Positions 37,144-47,407 are shown, counted from the first letter of the stretch. The stretch is DNA of 64,000 nt from an uncultured Bacteroidales bacterium (GCA_937877455.1 CALFIU010000176.1:95891-159890); one strand, 5' to 3'. The notes: generated by a model from the sequence alone, not told the origin. A program made the numbers and translations.

Positions 37144-39243
37144 TTACGAAATTCTACTCCAATTTTGCTCTTTGTTGAATATTTTATTAATTCGCTGTTT
37201 TATAATCTGATTTTTAGGCAATTGTAATGACAAATCCTCTTCAAGAACTACACGTGCAGCATCGCGAACAAGATTCATCATCTGACCATCGCGTGCAAGG
37301 TCTGCAATACGTAGTTGCATTGGTGTACCACTTTGCTGTGTACCGTCCATGTCGCCAGGGCCGCGCAATTTAAGATCCTGTTCCGAAATTTCAAATCCGT
37401 CAGAAGTGTTACACATTATTTCAATACGTTTTTTTGCATCAGAAGATAGTTTATAGTCGGTCATAAGTATGCAATAACTCTGCGTACCACCTCGTCCAAC
37501 ACGCCCTCGAAGTTGGTGCAACTGTGATAAACCAAATTTTTCTGCACTTTCAATTACCATTATTGTGGCATTAGGAACGTTTACCCCAACTTCAATTACT
37601 GTGGTGGCTACCATTATTTGTGTAGTACCATTAGCAAAAAGTTGCATAGCCTTATCTTTTTCTTCAGGTTTCATTCGTCCATGAACAACACTAACCGCAT
37701 ATTGTGGTGGTGGAAACGCCCTTACAATGCTTTCGTAACCATCAGTTAGGTCTTTGTAATCAAAATTTTTAGATTCTTCAATTAGAGGATACACTATATA
37801 AACCTGCCGTCCTTGGGCAATTTGTTCTCTTAAGAATTTAAAAACCATAAGTCTTTTGGCATCATACGAATGTAGCGTTTTTACTGGTTTTCGTCCTGGC
37901 GGCAACTCATCTATTACAGAAACATCGAGATCTCCATAAAGCGTCATTGCCAATGTTCTTGGTATTGGAGTTGCTGTCATAACAACAACGTGCGGTGGTG
38001 CTGCTGGATTTTTTTGCCATAGTTTGGCTCGTTGAGCAACACCAAAGCGATGTTGCTCATCAATAACAGCGAGTCCAAGATTTAGAAACTTTACATCATC
38101 TTCTATTAATGCGTGAGTGCCTACAAGTATATTAAGACTACCATTTTCTAAACTTTCGTGAATTTGTCTGCGTTGCTTAGTTTTTGTGCTACCAGTTAAC
38201 AAACTAACAGAAACAGGCATTTGTCCAAGAAAGTTTTTTATTGTTTCATAATGCTGAGTAGCAAGTATTTCTGTTGGAGCCATTATACATGCTTGAAATC
38301 CATTATCAACAGCAATTAACATGGACATAAGAGCAACAAGAGTTTTTCCACTACCAACATCGCCTTGTATTAACCTATTACACTGTCGCCCAGTAAGAAA
38401 ATCGGCACGAAGTTCTTTTAGCACACGTTTTTGTGCGCCAGTAAGTTCAAATGGTAGGTACGATGAGTAAAATGTGTTGAAAACATCGCCAACTTTTTTG
38501 AAAACAAAACCACGACTAACGGCATTTTTTTCGTTTTTGAATTTTAGTATATTAATTTGAATGTAAAACAACTCTTCAAATTTGAGTCTTGTTCTCGCTC
38601 TCGATAGTGTTTCCTCATCCTTTGGAAAATGAATATTTCTCAATGCCTCGGTTATAGGCATCAATTTATATTTTTCAACAATGTATCCTGGCAACGTTTC
38701 TGGCAACGGTGCTGTTACTTTACTCCAAAATGTTTCTTGTAGTTTTACCAATGCACGGCTATTTATCTTAGCATCTTTAAGACTTTCTGAGGTACTATAT
38801 TGCGCCGAAAATTTAGAACCTGTTTTTTTTGCTTTTTGAGGATCTTCAATTTCGGGATGTGCCATGTTGTAACGCCCATTGTAATAATTAGGCTTTCCAA
38901 ATACAATATACTCTTTTCCTGAAGAAATACTTTTCAAAATCCATTGCGCACCCTTAAACCATATTAACTCCATGCTACCAGTTTCGTCGGTGAGGTTAGC
39001 AATAAGCCTTTGCTTACGCCCTTCGCCTTCCATTCTAAATTTAGAAATAACACCTTTTAATTGCACTGCGACAGCATCAGAATTAACTTCGGATACTTTG
39101 TAAAACTTGCTTTTGTCGATATACTTATAAGGGAAATAGTATATCAAATCTTCATAAGTTTTGATATTCAATTCTTTGCTCAAGGTTTGAGCACGCGAGG
39201 GTCCTACACCTTGCAAATATGTTATGTCGGTGTTTAAATCCAA
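37144..39243 (-). CDS. recG: ATP-dependent DNA helicase RecG
   Basis: 699 residues. Branch-migrating helicase for stalled forks and recombination intermediates. N-terminal wedge/OB domain (YLQGVGPSRAQTL, YYFPYKYID), Walker A GDVGSGKTLVA, DEQHRFG in motif II, MTATPIPRTLAMT in motif III and the RecG-specific C-terminal LRGPGDMDGTQQSG. It is only 6 bases after the chemoreceptor gene on the same strand, so it probably ends the signalling operon transcript. Confidence 0.97.
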   Translation of the reverse strand: MDLNTDITYLQGVGPSRAQTLSKELNIKTYEDLIYYFPYKYIDKSKFYKVSEVNSDAVAVQLKGVISKFRMEGEGRKQRLIANLTDETGSMELIWFKGAQWILKSISSGKEYIVFGKPNYYNGRYNMAHPEIEDPQKAKKTGSKFSAQYSTSESLKDAKINSRALVKLQETFWSKVTAPLPETLPGYIVEKYKLMPITEALRNIHFPKDEETLSRARTRLKFEELFYIQINILKFKNEKNAVSRGFVFKKVGDVFNTFYSSYLPFELTGAQKRVLKELRADFLTGRQCNRLIQGDVGSGKTLVALMSMLIAVDNGFQACIMAPTEILATQHYETIKNFLGQMPVSVSLLTGSTKTKQRRQIHESLENGSLNILVGTHALIEDDVKFLNLGLAVIDEQHRFGVAQRAKLWQKNPAAPPHVVVMTATPIPRTLAMTLYGDLDVSVIDELPPGRKPVKTLHSYDAKRLMVFKFLREQIAQGRQVYIVYPLIEESKNFDYKDLTDGYESIVRAFPPPQYAVSVVHGRMKPEEKDKAMQLFANGTTQIMVATTVIEVGVNVPNATIMVIESAEKFGLSQLHQLRGRVGRGGTQSYCILMTDYKLSSDAKKRIEIMCNTSDGFEISEQDLKLRGPGDMDGTQQSGTPMQLRIADLARDGQMMNLVRDAARVVLEEDLSLQLPKNQIIKQRINKIFNKEQNWSRIS

Positions 39244-39249
39244 TTTTAC

Positions 39250-41262
39250 TTACATATTAACTTTTAATTCGGCAATTTTTTTCAAAATATCCGATGCCTT
39301 TTGGTTCAAGATTGCTAACTCAGTTTCAGAATCGGTTCCAAAATGGAAATAAGACATCGTAGCATCAAGGCTCTCTGCCTGCGATTGCGACTCATCTGCA
39401 CCAGTGGCAAGTTGTTCTGCTGTGGCTGCGTTTTGTTGGGTTATGCTATTTAGTTGTTGCAACGCTTTGTTTATTTGCATAGCATTATTGTTCTGTTCTA
39501 TACTCGATGCAGTTATTTCTTGTACTAATGCCGACGTTTTGTTTATCTCAGGCACAAGTAATTCGAGTAATTTTCCAGAATTTTCAGCCTGTCTCATACC
39601 GTTTTCCGAAAGTTTGTCAATCTCTTGTGCTGCAGACTGACTTTTTTCTGCCAACTTGCGGATTTCGGAAGCTACAACAGCAAAACCTTTTCCAAACTCT
39701 CCTGCCCGAGCCGCCTCAATAGCTGCATTTACCGCAAGCAAGTCGGTTTTTCCTGCAATTTCGTTTATTACACTTATTCGCTCTGTTATGGTACGCATGG
39801 CATCTACTGTCATACCTACAGACTTGTTGGCAATAAGAACACTTTGTACTACTTTTTTGGTTATTTTGTCGGTTTCTTGGGCATTTTCGGCGTTTTTTCT
39901 AATTCCTGTTGTCATATCTTCCATGGCAGCCGACACCTCTTGACTTGCCGAGGCTTGTTCGTTGGCTCCCGATGCCATAAGAGCAGCTGATTTTGATAGT
40001 TGTTTTCCTGAACTATTAATGCTTGCCGACGACTGCTTAACTTCCTCTATTATATTACGAATACGCTTTGTCATTGTTTCAAATGCAGAATAAAGGAAAC
40101 TAACTTCGTTACCAAAAAGCAACTTAAAATCAAACTTTATGTTAAGATTGCCTTGATTTAATTTTTCACAATTTTGTAAAACAAGTTTTATTGGTTCTCC
40201 AATCCTATAACCTATAAAAATACTAAAAACAATAACCACAAGGATAAGCCAAACACCAAGCCAAATTGTTTTTTTTACCTTCGACCACACGGCAGAATTA
40301 ATATTACTATCTGATGTTAAAAAAAACAATGCCCATTTTGTATTATTCTCGTCAATAGTCATTACATGGGCATAGTAAAACATATTGTCTTCTTTTTTAT
40401 GATAATTTTTACCTATAAAAATTTCTTTATCTTCGTATTTAGAACCTAATGTTTCTCCTATTTTCTTACCTGTACAATCAGAACTAAGAGTGCTGGCTAT
40501 CGTTATTGAGTTGTTGTCGAGAATCGACATTTCCATTTGGAAAGGTATAGATTCCTTGACTATCTGGCACGTTTTATTTACAAAACCAATATTAATATAA
40601 GAAATTACACAACCAAGAAACTCTTCTCCATTAAGAATTGGTGTATATATTGGAATCACAGTTAAACGTTTGCCGTTGATGGTTTTAAGTTCTGGTGAAA
40701 AAGTTTTTGCCAACTTTGTTTTTTTAACAACATCGTATTGATTTTCATCTATTTCAAACAAAAAATCAGCAACCACCGAAGAATCAGTTTTTGCAAAAAA
40801 TGTTACAAATCTTCCATACCATTTTTTATAACGTTCGTCCTTAGCCATGGCATCATCCTTGCTGTCAAACCTATCCCATTCCCAATAAATTCCAAGATTT
40901 TCGGCATTTGGAAGTGTTTCTAAAACTTTTTTTACTATCGCTGTAACATCACTACGATCCAAATTTAACTTATATTCTTTGTCTTTTATTGCAGACATTG
41001 CTACAGCAAGATTACCACAAGCATCAAACACTTGATTATAATCATCTGTAATGTTTACTGCGCATTCTGCAGCAATGGCAGAAACATGTTCAAATTCTTG
41101 TTGCGACACTGTAGTCTTTGCACTACGATATTCGGCTATAACATAACATATTATTATAAACTCGGCCAATGTTACCATAGACCTACGTATAGTTGTACCG
41201 ACGACTGTGCCGTAAACTACTTTTTTAAAAAATTCTGCCGCACGCAATATTTTTTCTTTCAT
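39250..41262 (-). CDS. Methyl-accepting chemotaxis protein with large periplasmic sensor domain
   Basis: 670 residues. Membrane helix at about 28-45, periplasmic region of roughly 290 residues with Cache-like features (IYWEWDRFDSKDD, FSPELKTINGKRLTVIPIYTPIL), second helix (IWLGVWLILVVIVFSIFIGY), HAMP-like linker and a long cytoplasmic coiled coil. The hairpin tip KTDLLAVNAAIEAARAGEFGKGFAVVASEIRKLA is given here only in part as evidence (NAAIEAARAGE), and contacts CheW and CheA. It is directly downstream of cheW. Ligand unknown; the Cache form suggests a small organic molecule. Confidence 0.92.
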   Translation of the reverse strand: MKEKILRAAEFFKKVVYGTVVGTTIRRSMVTLAEFIIICYVIAEYRSAKTTVSQQEFEHVSAIAAECAVNITDDYNQVFDACGNLAVAMSAIKDKEYKLNLDRSDVTAIVKKVLETLPNAENLGIYWEWDRFDSKDDAMAKDERYKKWYGRFVTFFAKTDSSVVADFLFEIDENQYDVVKKTKLAKTFSPELKTINGKRLTVIPIYTPILNGEEFLGCVISYINIGFVNKTCQIVKESIPFQMEMSILDNNSITIASTLSSDCTGKKIGETLGSKYEDKEIFIGKNYHKKEDNMFYYAHVMTIDENNTKWALFFLTSDSNINSAVWSKVKKTIWLGVWLILVVIVFSIFIGYRIGEPIKLVLQNCEKLNQGNLNIKFDFKLLFGNEVSFLYSAFETMTKRIRNIIEEVKQSSASINSSGKQLSKSAALMASGANEQASASQEVSAAMEDMTTGIRKNAENAQETDKITKKVVQSVLIANKSVGMTVDAMRTITERISVINEIAGKTDLLAVNAAIEAARAGEFGKGFAVVASEIRKLAEKSQSAAQEIDKLSENGMRQAENSGKLLELLVPEINKTSALVQEITASSIEQNNNAMQINKALQQLNSITQQNAATAEQLATGADESQSQAESLDATMSYFHFGTDSETELAILNQKASDILKKIAELKVNM

Positions 41263-41274
41263 CGGTTTATTTTT

Positions 41275-41730
41275 TTATCTTGACAACGAAAATATTTTGT
41301 TAACGTTGATAATAGTAATAAAGTCGTCGTTGTGCTTAAAAACACCTTCGGTATATTCTGTATTGTTTTTGTCGTTAAACTCTGGAATATCCATTATATC
41401 TATCGGTTTAACACTTACAACATCCTTAACACCATCGGCGACAAAGCCTATTTGTAAAGGTGTATGCTCTTCACTTTTTATCTCCAAAACTATTATAACT
41501 GTTTTTTCTGTAAGAGATGACTCGCCCATTCCAAATTTAAATAAAGTATCTATTACAGGAAGAATTTCGCCTCTAAAATTTATAACACCTTTTATATATG
41601 GTTTTGTTTTTGGAATAGAAGTTATTTTTTGCATTTCCAAAACCTCAAGCACATAATCAACCCCAACAGCAAAAATTTTACCATTGAGCATAAACGATAA
41701 GTAAGAGACTATGTTAGAATAATTTTCCAT
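41275..41730 (-). CDS. cheW: Chemotaxis coupling protein CheW
   Basis: 151 residues, one CheW domain: YLSFMLNGKIFAVGVDYVLEV, the PYIKGVINFRGEILPVID core and FVADGVKDVVSV. Bridges the receptor and CheA. Eight bases downstream of cheA and 12 upstream of the receptor gene, so the three form a complete core signalling unit. Confidence 0.95.
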   Translation of the reverse strand: MENYSNIVSYLSFMLNGKIFAVGVDYVLEVLEMQKITSIPKTKPYIKGVINFRGEILPVIDTLFKFGMGESSLTEKTVIIVLEIKSEEHTPLQIGFVADGVKDVVSVKPIDIMDIPEFNDKNNTEYTEGVFKHNDDFITIINVNKIFSLSR

Positions 41731-41738
41731 TTCTTTTT

Positions 41739-43757
41739 TTATTCCAATTGGCGTATAAGTTTGTTTGTATCGAGAACCAACGCAATCCTTCCATCGCCGA
41801 GTATGCTTCCTCCCGAAATGTATTCTTGATCTGCAAAATACCTTCCCAACGATTTTAATACTGCTTGATGTTCTCCTATTACTTTATCAACCGTCAAACC
41901 AACTCTTGTATCTTTATACTTAACAAGTATAATATTTATTGTTGATGGCGAATCGCCTAATATTTCGAACTCATGCCGCAAATTAATAAACGGTGTTGGC
42001 ACGTTTTCATAAACAAAGCGATGATTGTCGGTATCAATTATTTTTGCATCTACTTGTGTGCAACTATCTATTACATAGAGCGGAATTAAAAACAAATTAC
42101 TACTTATAGAAACCAACAACGCATCAACAATCGACAACGTTAACGGCAACTTTATTGTGGTGATGGTGCCGAGATTTACTTCTGAATCCATCTCAATTTC
42201 ACCTCGCAGATTTACAATGTTTTGTTTTACAACATCCATTCCAACGCCTCTTCCTGATATGCCAGTAATTTTTTGCGCTGTTGAAAATCCAGGGTAAAAA
42301 ACAAGGTCATAAATTTGCCTTGTTGTAAGTTTGTCTTCTGGTCTTATAAATCCTTTTTCTATGGCTTTTTGTCTTAGTTTTTCGGGATCCATACCTGCAC
42401 CATCGTCTTGAACTTGTATAAAAACATTGGCACCAGAATAAAATGCAGTAAATTTTATTTTTCCTCGATTCGTTTTTTTTAGTTCACGGCGACGTTCGGT
42501 AGATTCAATGCCGTGGTCAACACTATTTCTTATAATATGCATCAACGGCACAGCGAGATTATCAATTATGGTTTTATCAAGTTCTGTATCAGTTCCTTCT
42601 GTAATAAAATCTATTTCCTTTCCGAGTTCATGCGACAAATCTCTGACAAGCCTTTCAAACCTCAACATCATACTTTCAATAGGTATTAGCCTTATTGACA
42701 ATGCATTATCCTTAAATTTATTTGATAGTTTGTCTATTTTTTCTGTTAACCGAGAAAAATCTGGAATATTGTATTTTTCGGCCACAATTATCATCTCGGC
42801 CTTTGTGGTTACAAGTTCGCTAACAAGATTCATTAGTTCATCGAGTTTGTCGCTATCAACCTTTATGCTTGTAGTTTTACGGTCAAGCATTCCAACGCTT
42901 CTATTAATAATCTTGTCCTCGTTTTCTTGTTTGTCATCTTTGATTTCTACCTTCGATGGCAGAGAAGAAGGCAATGCTTCGTCTTGCTGTGGAGCAAGGG
43001 CTGCTGCAAAAGTCATCAATTGCTCTACATCAATATCACATTCTGTACTTTGCAATTGTTCTATTTTGGCAACAAATTGTGGTTGCAACATCATATTGCC
43101 TTGAGAAATAGTTGTTATTTTAACCTCGTCAGCCACAAAAAGAAATATTTCTTCCACTTCTGCCAATGTTTTTTGGGTTCCAACCACAATTTCCCAATAC
43201 ATATAAAACTTGTTGGCATATTTTTCGTCGTCTGGCCAAGATCTTGGAATAACTACACTATCGCCAAGTGCGGACGCATCGTCAAGTATGTTTTTTATGT
43301 TTATTCCACGCCCAGCAACATCGGCTTCAGGCGTAAACAATATATAAAAAGTGTGTTCGCCTTCTGGTGCTGCAATCTCATTCTGTTTTTGAGAGCTTTC
43401 TCCACCGAGTTTTTCTAAAAAATTTTCAACCAAAATGTCGTCTTCGGAACTTGGCTTATTAAGCAGACGGCGCACAAGGTCTATGCCTTCAAGAGTTATT
43501 GCCGATACCTGCTTACTCACAGAGCCGTGCGAATCACGAATTTTCCCGTAGATATTTTCAATGTTGTGAGTTATTTTCTCTACGGTTTTAAAATCGTACA
43601 TTCCACTCGTTCCCTTGATGGTATGCATCACCCTAAAGACTTCGTTGACTCCGTCCTGACTTTCGGGCTGCTGTTCCAACTGGAGCATTGTTCCCTCCAA
43701 TTCGTTGAGAAGGTCGTTAACCTCCTCAAGATATTTTTGTTTAAACTGCTCTACCAC
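41739..43757 (-). CDS. cheA: Chemotaxis histidine kinase CheA
   Basis: 672 residues. P1 HPt domain with phospho-acceptor His45 (MHTIKGTSG), a divergent central segment in place of a classical P2, P3 dimerization helices (DKLDELMNLVSELV), P4 ATPase with N box HIIRNSVDHGIE and G boxes DDGAGMD and GRGVGMDVV, and a C-terminal P5 CheW-like domain. All catalytic motifs are intact, so it should phosphorylate a receiver; the neighbouring double-receiver protein is the obvious target. No CheY, CheB or CheR of standard form is present in the window. Confidence 0.95.
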   Translation of the reverse strand: MVEQFKQKYLEEVNDLLNELEGTMLQLEQQPESQDGVNEVFRVMHTIKGTSGMYDFKTVEKITHNIENIYGKIRDSHGSVSKQVSAITLEGIDLVRRLLNKPSSEDDILVENFLEKLGGESSQKQNEIAAPEGEHTFYILFTPEADVAGRGINIKNILDDASALGDSVVIPRSWPDDEKYANKFYMYWEIVVGTQKTLAEVEEIFLFVADEVKITTISQGNMMLQPQFVAKIEQLQSTECDIDVEQLMTFAAALAPQQDEALPSSLPSKVEIKDDKQENEDKIINRSVGMLDRKTTSIKVDSDKLDELMNLVSELVTTKAEMIIVAEKYNIPDFSRLTEKIDKLSNKFKDNALSIRLIPIESMMLRFERLVRDLSHELGKEIDFITEGTDTELDKTIIDNLAVPLMHIIRNSVDHGIESTERRRELKKTNRGKIKFTAFYSGANVFIQVQDDGAGMDPEKLRQKAIEKGFIRPEDKLTTRQIYDLVFYPGFSTAQKITGISGRGVGMDVVKQNIVNLRGEIEMDSEVNLGTITTIKLPLTLSIVDALLVSISSNLFLIPLYVIDSCTQVDAKIIDTDNHRFVYENVPTPFINLRHEFEILGDSPSTINIILVKYKDTRVGLTVDKVIGEHQAVLKSLGRYFADQEYISGGSILGDGRIALVLDTNKLIRQLE

Positions 43758-43789
43758 TTGGTTTTGATTATATTAAAAAAATATAGCGT

Positions 43790-44575
43790 TTACTTCAACG
43801 CTTTGTTAATGAACATTAAAAATTTGTCAATTACAAATGGTTTTTGAATCCAACCAGTAATTCCAATTGCTTTTGATTTTTGTTTCTTTTCTTCATTAAT
43901 CTCTGTTGTAAGCAATAGTATTGGCATCGACTTGTAGGCATCCATTTTTTTTACGGCTTCAGCAAGTTCTAAACCATCTTTACGAGGCATATTAAGGTCT
44001 GTAACAAGTAGGTCAATTTTTCTACCATCAAAATATTTTAAAGCATCTTGTCCATCAACTGCTTTCAAAACCTCATAGCCTGCTTGTTTTAGCGTAAATT
44101 CTATTACAAAACGAGTATTTTCAAAATCGTCTGCTATGAGAATTGTCTTTTTTTGCTCGTCATCGAGTTGTTTTTCTGGAGAAATTTCTTTTGAAAAGAA
44201 AATTTCTGCTTTCGGATTTTTTATTATTTGCCTAAAAATATGTGCGTTATCGCTAAGTTTTAACAAATAACCTCTTGCACCAGCATCAATAAGGTCGTTA
44301 ACATACTTTTGATTGTCATACATCGACAGACCAATAATCACCAAGTCGGGATTAATTTTCAAAGCAGCCTTTGTAGCCTCAATACCATTCATTTCTGGCA
44401 TTTCAATATCCATGAATACAAGGTCGGGCTTATTGGTTTCTAACAAACGCAAAAATTCTGCGCCATTAGATGCCTCTGCTATTATTTCAACATCGCCAAG
44501 TTTTTGCAACAATGTCTTTATAGCATTTCTATACACCACCTTGTCATCAACGAGTATTATTTTAATTCCGTCCAT
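43790..44575 (-). CDS. Double receiver (REC-REC) response regulator without output domain
   Basis: 261 residues made of two CheY-like domains. REC1 (1-125) has Asp10/Asp11, phosphorylation site Asp56 (FMDIEMP), Ser of GLSMYD and Lys of YLLKLSD; its tail looks like the NarL-type receiver. REC2 (143-261) has ADD, Asp193 (VTDLNMP), TTE and the KPF Lys, nearest to CheY. No DNA-binding or enzymatic domain follows, so it must act by protein contact. It sits between cheA and the hybrid kinase, and could receive phosphate from both, one per domain. Confidence 0.9.
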   Translation of the reverse strand: MDGIKIILVDDKVVYRNAIKTLLQKLGDVEIIAEASNGAEFLRLLETNKPDLVFMDIEMPEMNGIEATKAALKINPDLVIIGLSMYDNQKYVNDLIDAGARGYLLKLSDNAHIFRQIIKNPKAEIFFSKEISPEKQLDDEQKKTILIADDFENTRFVIEFTLKQAGYEVLKAVDGQDALKYFDGRKIDLLVTDLNMPRKDGLELAEAVKKMDAYKSMPILLLTTEINEEKKQKSKAIGITGWIQKPFVIDKFLMFINKALK

Positions 44576-44627
44576 TTTTCAAGTTTGAATATATTTTTTT
44601 ATATTTTGTTTTAATTATACACAAAAA

Positions 44628-46916
44628 TTAAGCAATATACGGAATTTCTACCGATACTTGCAAGCCTTCTTGCGGTTTTGTTTTAAAAATACAATTTCCA
44701 TTAAGCGATTTCACCCGTCCGAAAATATTTGATAATCCCATTCCCGAACCATTTTTGTTTTCTGGGAGTTTTTCTAAGTCAAATCCTTTTCCGTTGTCGG
44801 CATAAAATAGATTTATAGACGACAACCGAGTTTCAAGAATAATAGTAATATTTTGTGCTTCAGCATATTTAAGCGTATTATTTATCAACTCATGTATTAT
44901 GCGATAGAGTGTCAATTCAAAATCTTTATTCTCAATAGTTTTGAAATTTTGATAATCAAAATCTATATTTATCAGTTGTGTTTTTTGCAACGATTCAATA
45001 AACGACTTAATTGTAGCTACAAGCCCAAAACGTGTCAAAATAACTGGATGTAGATTGTTGGCTATCTCCTTGGTATTTTGTATAGCCTCTGCAACAAGCG
45101 ATTTTGTAAGTTCAAGGGTGTTAAATATTTCCTCATCTTCTACCGAATGCGACAAAATAAGATTAATATAAATATTAATGCTCGACAAAAGTGCGCCCAA
45201 TCCATCATGCAATTCGCGAGCCATACGGGTGCGTTCTTTTTCCTCGGTGGCGGTTATTGTAGAAAAAATCGTTCGGTCTATGTTTTTTAGTTTGGTAATG
45301 TCAGTAAAAATAAGCAACCAAACAAGGCTATCGTTTTTAGCATTGATGTACGAAACCGTGGCTTCTACATAAAACTTGTTGTCAAGCGATTTTACAACAG
45401 ACATTTCTTCGGTTTCAAACGGAGATCCCGCCTCTACTTTGCCAATAAGTTGCAAAAGATTTTCAGATGTTTCTTTTGGGAGTATATCGGTTATTTTATG
45501 ACCTTCTACCATGCTATTTTCCAACAAAAACATTTCCAAAAATCTATTGTTATACCTAACTGGTCTTAGATTTTTGTCAAGGGTAATAATAGCATTGGCA
45601 CTATAATCAAAAATATTGCGTAACTGTTGCTCTTTTTGTCTTAAACGCTGTTGAAACACCCGACGATAAATGGCATTGCGCAATAAATTTGATATTATTC
45701 CAACAGAATAGGTATCTTCGGTTGAAAATTTTCTACTACCACCAACATAAACCAACCCTACAATTGTCTTACCAACGATTATCGGATTAACAGCATAATT
45801 TTTGTTACGATTTGATATACAATGAGGAATTTCAGGAGAATTTTCGCCCGATAAAGTTTCTTGTGGTCGAATTTTTAAAAAATTGGCAAATTCTATATTT
45901 TGACCATCGTTTAACAAACCTTTAAATATTTTGTTTTCACTTTTTTTGCAACAAAAATATTGAGTTTTTCCATCGCTGCGTCCAATAAGCAATATAACTT
46001 CGTCGGCTGGTGTTATTTTACATAGGCAACCTACACCAAAAATAAGGCTTTGTGAAAAACTACTTATTTCGTTTATTTTCATGGTAATACGCCTTAATCT
46101 ATTTTGGAGTATCATTGCTGATGCCAAAGGAGTAATGTTGGTAATGTCTATAACAAAGCCCTCTATCTGTCTTGATGCACTAATTATAGTTGTACCTCTA
46201 CATTCTATGGCCGATATACCGCCTATTTCCGAATCTGCCAACACAAAACGCGATGTTTTTTTTCGTTCGATAGCCAAATCAGAAAAAAACTTCTTAATCT
46301 TATAGTTTTCACCGTTGTTACCAGATGTTTCCCAAAAATATTTTCCAATAAAAAAATCTTGGTCAAGACCAAAAAGTTTTTTACACGATGGAGAAGCGAA
46401 AACAATTTTACCATCGCTTCCACACATAATTACAGCATCGGTTATATTGTTGGTAATCAACGATAATTGTTGCGTTTTTTCGTCCAAAAGGCTTTGTGTC
46501 AACAATTTTTCGCGATATTCTGCCTCTATTTTTTTTTGCGACTGCACCAATGCGATGTGGTTTTTTATCCTCATCTGCAATTCAATCCTACTAAATGGCT
46601 TGCACACATAATCAACAGCGCCAGCCTCAAGCCCTTCTACAATATCTTCTGCATTGGTACGGGCAGTAAGAAATATTATGGGAATGTTAGCTGTAATAGA
46701 ATCGGACTTAAGTTCACGACAGGCCGAAAATCCATCCATCACAGGCATCATTACGTCCATAAGTATAAGATCTGGTAGTATCTGTCTTGCCTTTTCAACT
46801 GCTTCTTGCCCATTGCTTGCCGTTTCAACATCATAATCATTTTTAAGCATATCTCTTAAAATTATAATGTTAACTTGCGTGTCGTCAACAGCTAATATGG
46901 TGTACCTTGGTTTCAT
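44628..46916 (-). CDS. Sensor histidine kinase REC-PAS-GAF-PAS-HisKA_3
   Basis: 762 residues, cytoplasmic, no membrane helix. N-terminal receiver (Asp54 in LMDVMMP), a short coiled coil, a PAS domain (ITDAVIMCGSDGKIVFASPS), a GAF-like domain (about 280-420), a second PAS (NIFDYSANAIITLDKNLRPV) and a NarX-type transmitter: EEKERTRMARELHDGLG with the phospho-His, then HATPase with ADNGKGFD and GSGMGLSN. NarX-type kinases usually pair with NarL-type receivers, as REC1 of the next protein. The ATG at 46916 is preferred to a TTG at 46922; the gene nearly abuts recX. Confidence 0.9.
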   Translation of the reverse strand: MKPRYTILAVDDTQVNIIILRDMLKNDYDVETASNGQEAVEKARQILPDLILMDVMMPVMDGFSACRELKSDSITANIPIIFLTARTNAEDIVEGLEAGAVDYVCKPFSRIELQMRIKNHIALVQSQKKIEAEYREKLLTQSLLDEKTQQLSLITNNITDAVIMCGSDGKIVFASPSCKKLFGLDQDFFIGKYFWETSGNNGENYKIKKFFSDLAIERKKTSRFVLADSEIGGISAIECRGTTIISASRQIEGFVIDITNITPLASAMILQNRLRRITMKINEISSFSQSLIFGVGCLCKITPADEVILLIGRSDGKTQYFCCKKSENKIFKGLLNDGQNIEFANFLKIRPQETLSGENSPEIPHCISNRNKNYAVNPIIVGKTIVGLVYVGGSRKFSTEDTYSVGIISNLLRNAIYRRVFQQRLRQKEQQLRNIFDYSANAIITLDKNLRPVRYNNRFLEMFLLENSMVEGHKITDILPKETSENLLQLIGKVEAGSPFETEEMSVVKSLDNKFYVEATVSYINAKNDSLVWLLIFTDITKLKNIDRTIFSTITATEEKERTRMARELHDGLGALLSSINIYINLILSHSVEDEEIFNTLELTKSLVAEAIQNTKEIANNLHPVILTRFGLVATIKSFIESLQKTQLINIDFDYQNFKTIENKDFELTLYRIIHELINNTLKYAEAQNITIILETRLSSINLFYADNGKGFDLEKLPENKNGSGMGLSNIFGRVKSLNGNCIFKTKPQEGLQVSVEIPYIA

Positions 46917-46918
46917 CG

Positions 46919-47407
46919 TCAACCTTCTTTCAATTGTTTTATTATTGCATCAATTTTGATTTTCGATTTTTCTATGTCGTATCCTCGCGAAAAACAAAAC
47001 CTTAAAAGTTTTATTTTCAAATCGTTATAATCTTTATATTTTATTTTAGCCGCTTTTTTTTCTATCTGTTCAACTGCCATGCTTTCCATTTTTTCACATG
47101 GTATTAACTGCAAAGCATTAGAAATATATTTTTGCTCTATACCTTTAAGTTTCAAGGCATTAGAAATTTTTATTGATCCCCACTTAGAAAACTTCGACTT
47201 ATCTGCCGCAAATGCCTCTGCAAATCTCTGATGATTAATGTAGTTGTTTTCTACAAGATAATTCGCCATCTGCTTAGCCTGCAAATTATCAAGTCCTTTC
47301 TTTTTTGCATACTCCAAGGCTTGCGAAACACATTTTTCGGTTTTAGAACATATTTCGGCAAAATTTTTCAATATTGTATTATAGTCTGTTACACTATTAT
47401 TTTGCAT
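46919..47407 (-). CDS. recX: Regulatory protein RecX
   Basis: 162 residues, all helical, in three repeated three-helix units: ALEYAKKKGLDN.Q...MANYLVENNYIN..RFAEAFAADKSKFSKWG, then KLKGIEQKYISNAL, then LRFCFSRGYDIEKSKI. RecX limits RecA filament growth. The ATG at 47407 overlaps the stop of the upstream lipoprotein gene by about 11 bases and gives the normal family length; longer upstream starts run into that gene. Confidence 0.85.
   Translation of the reverse strand: MQNNSVTDYNTILKNFAEICSKTEKCVSQALEYAKKKGLDNLQAKQMANYLVENNYINHQRFAEAFAADKSKFSKWGSIKISNALKLKGIEQKYISNALQLIPCEKMESMAVEQIEKKAAKIKYKDYNDLKIKLLRFCFSRGYDIEKSKIKIDAIIKQLKEG

Noticed and set aside
42508..43104. 198-codon open frame antisense to cheA
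   Set aside because: Ser/Leu-rich translation typical of an antisense shadow; cheA is unambiguous.
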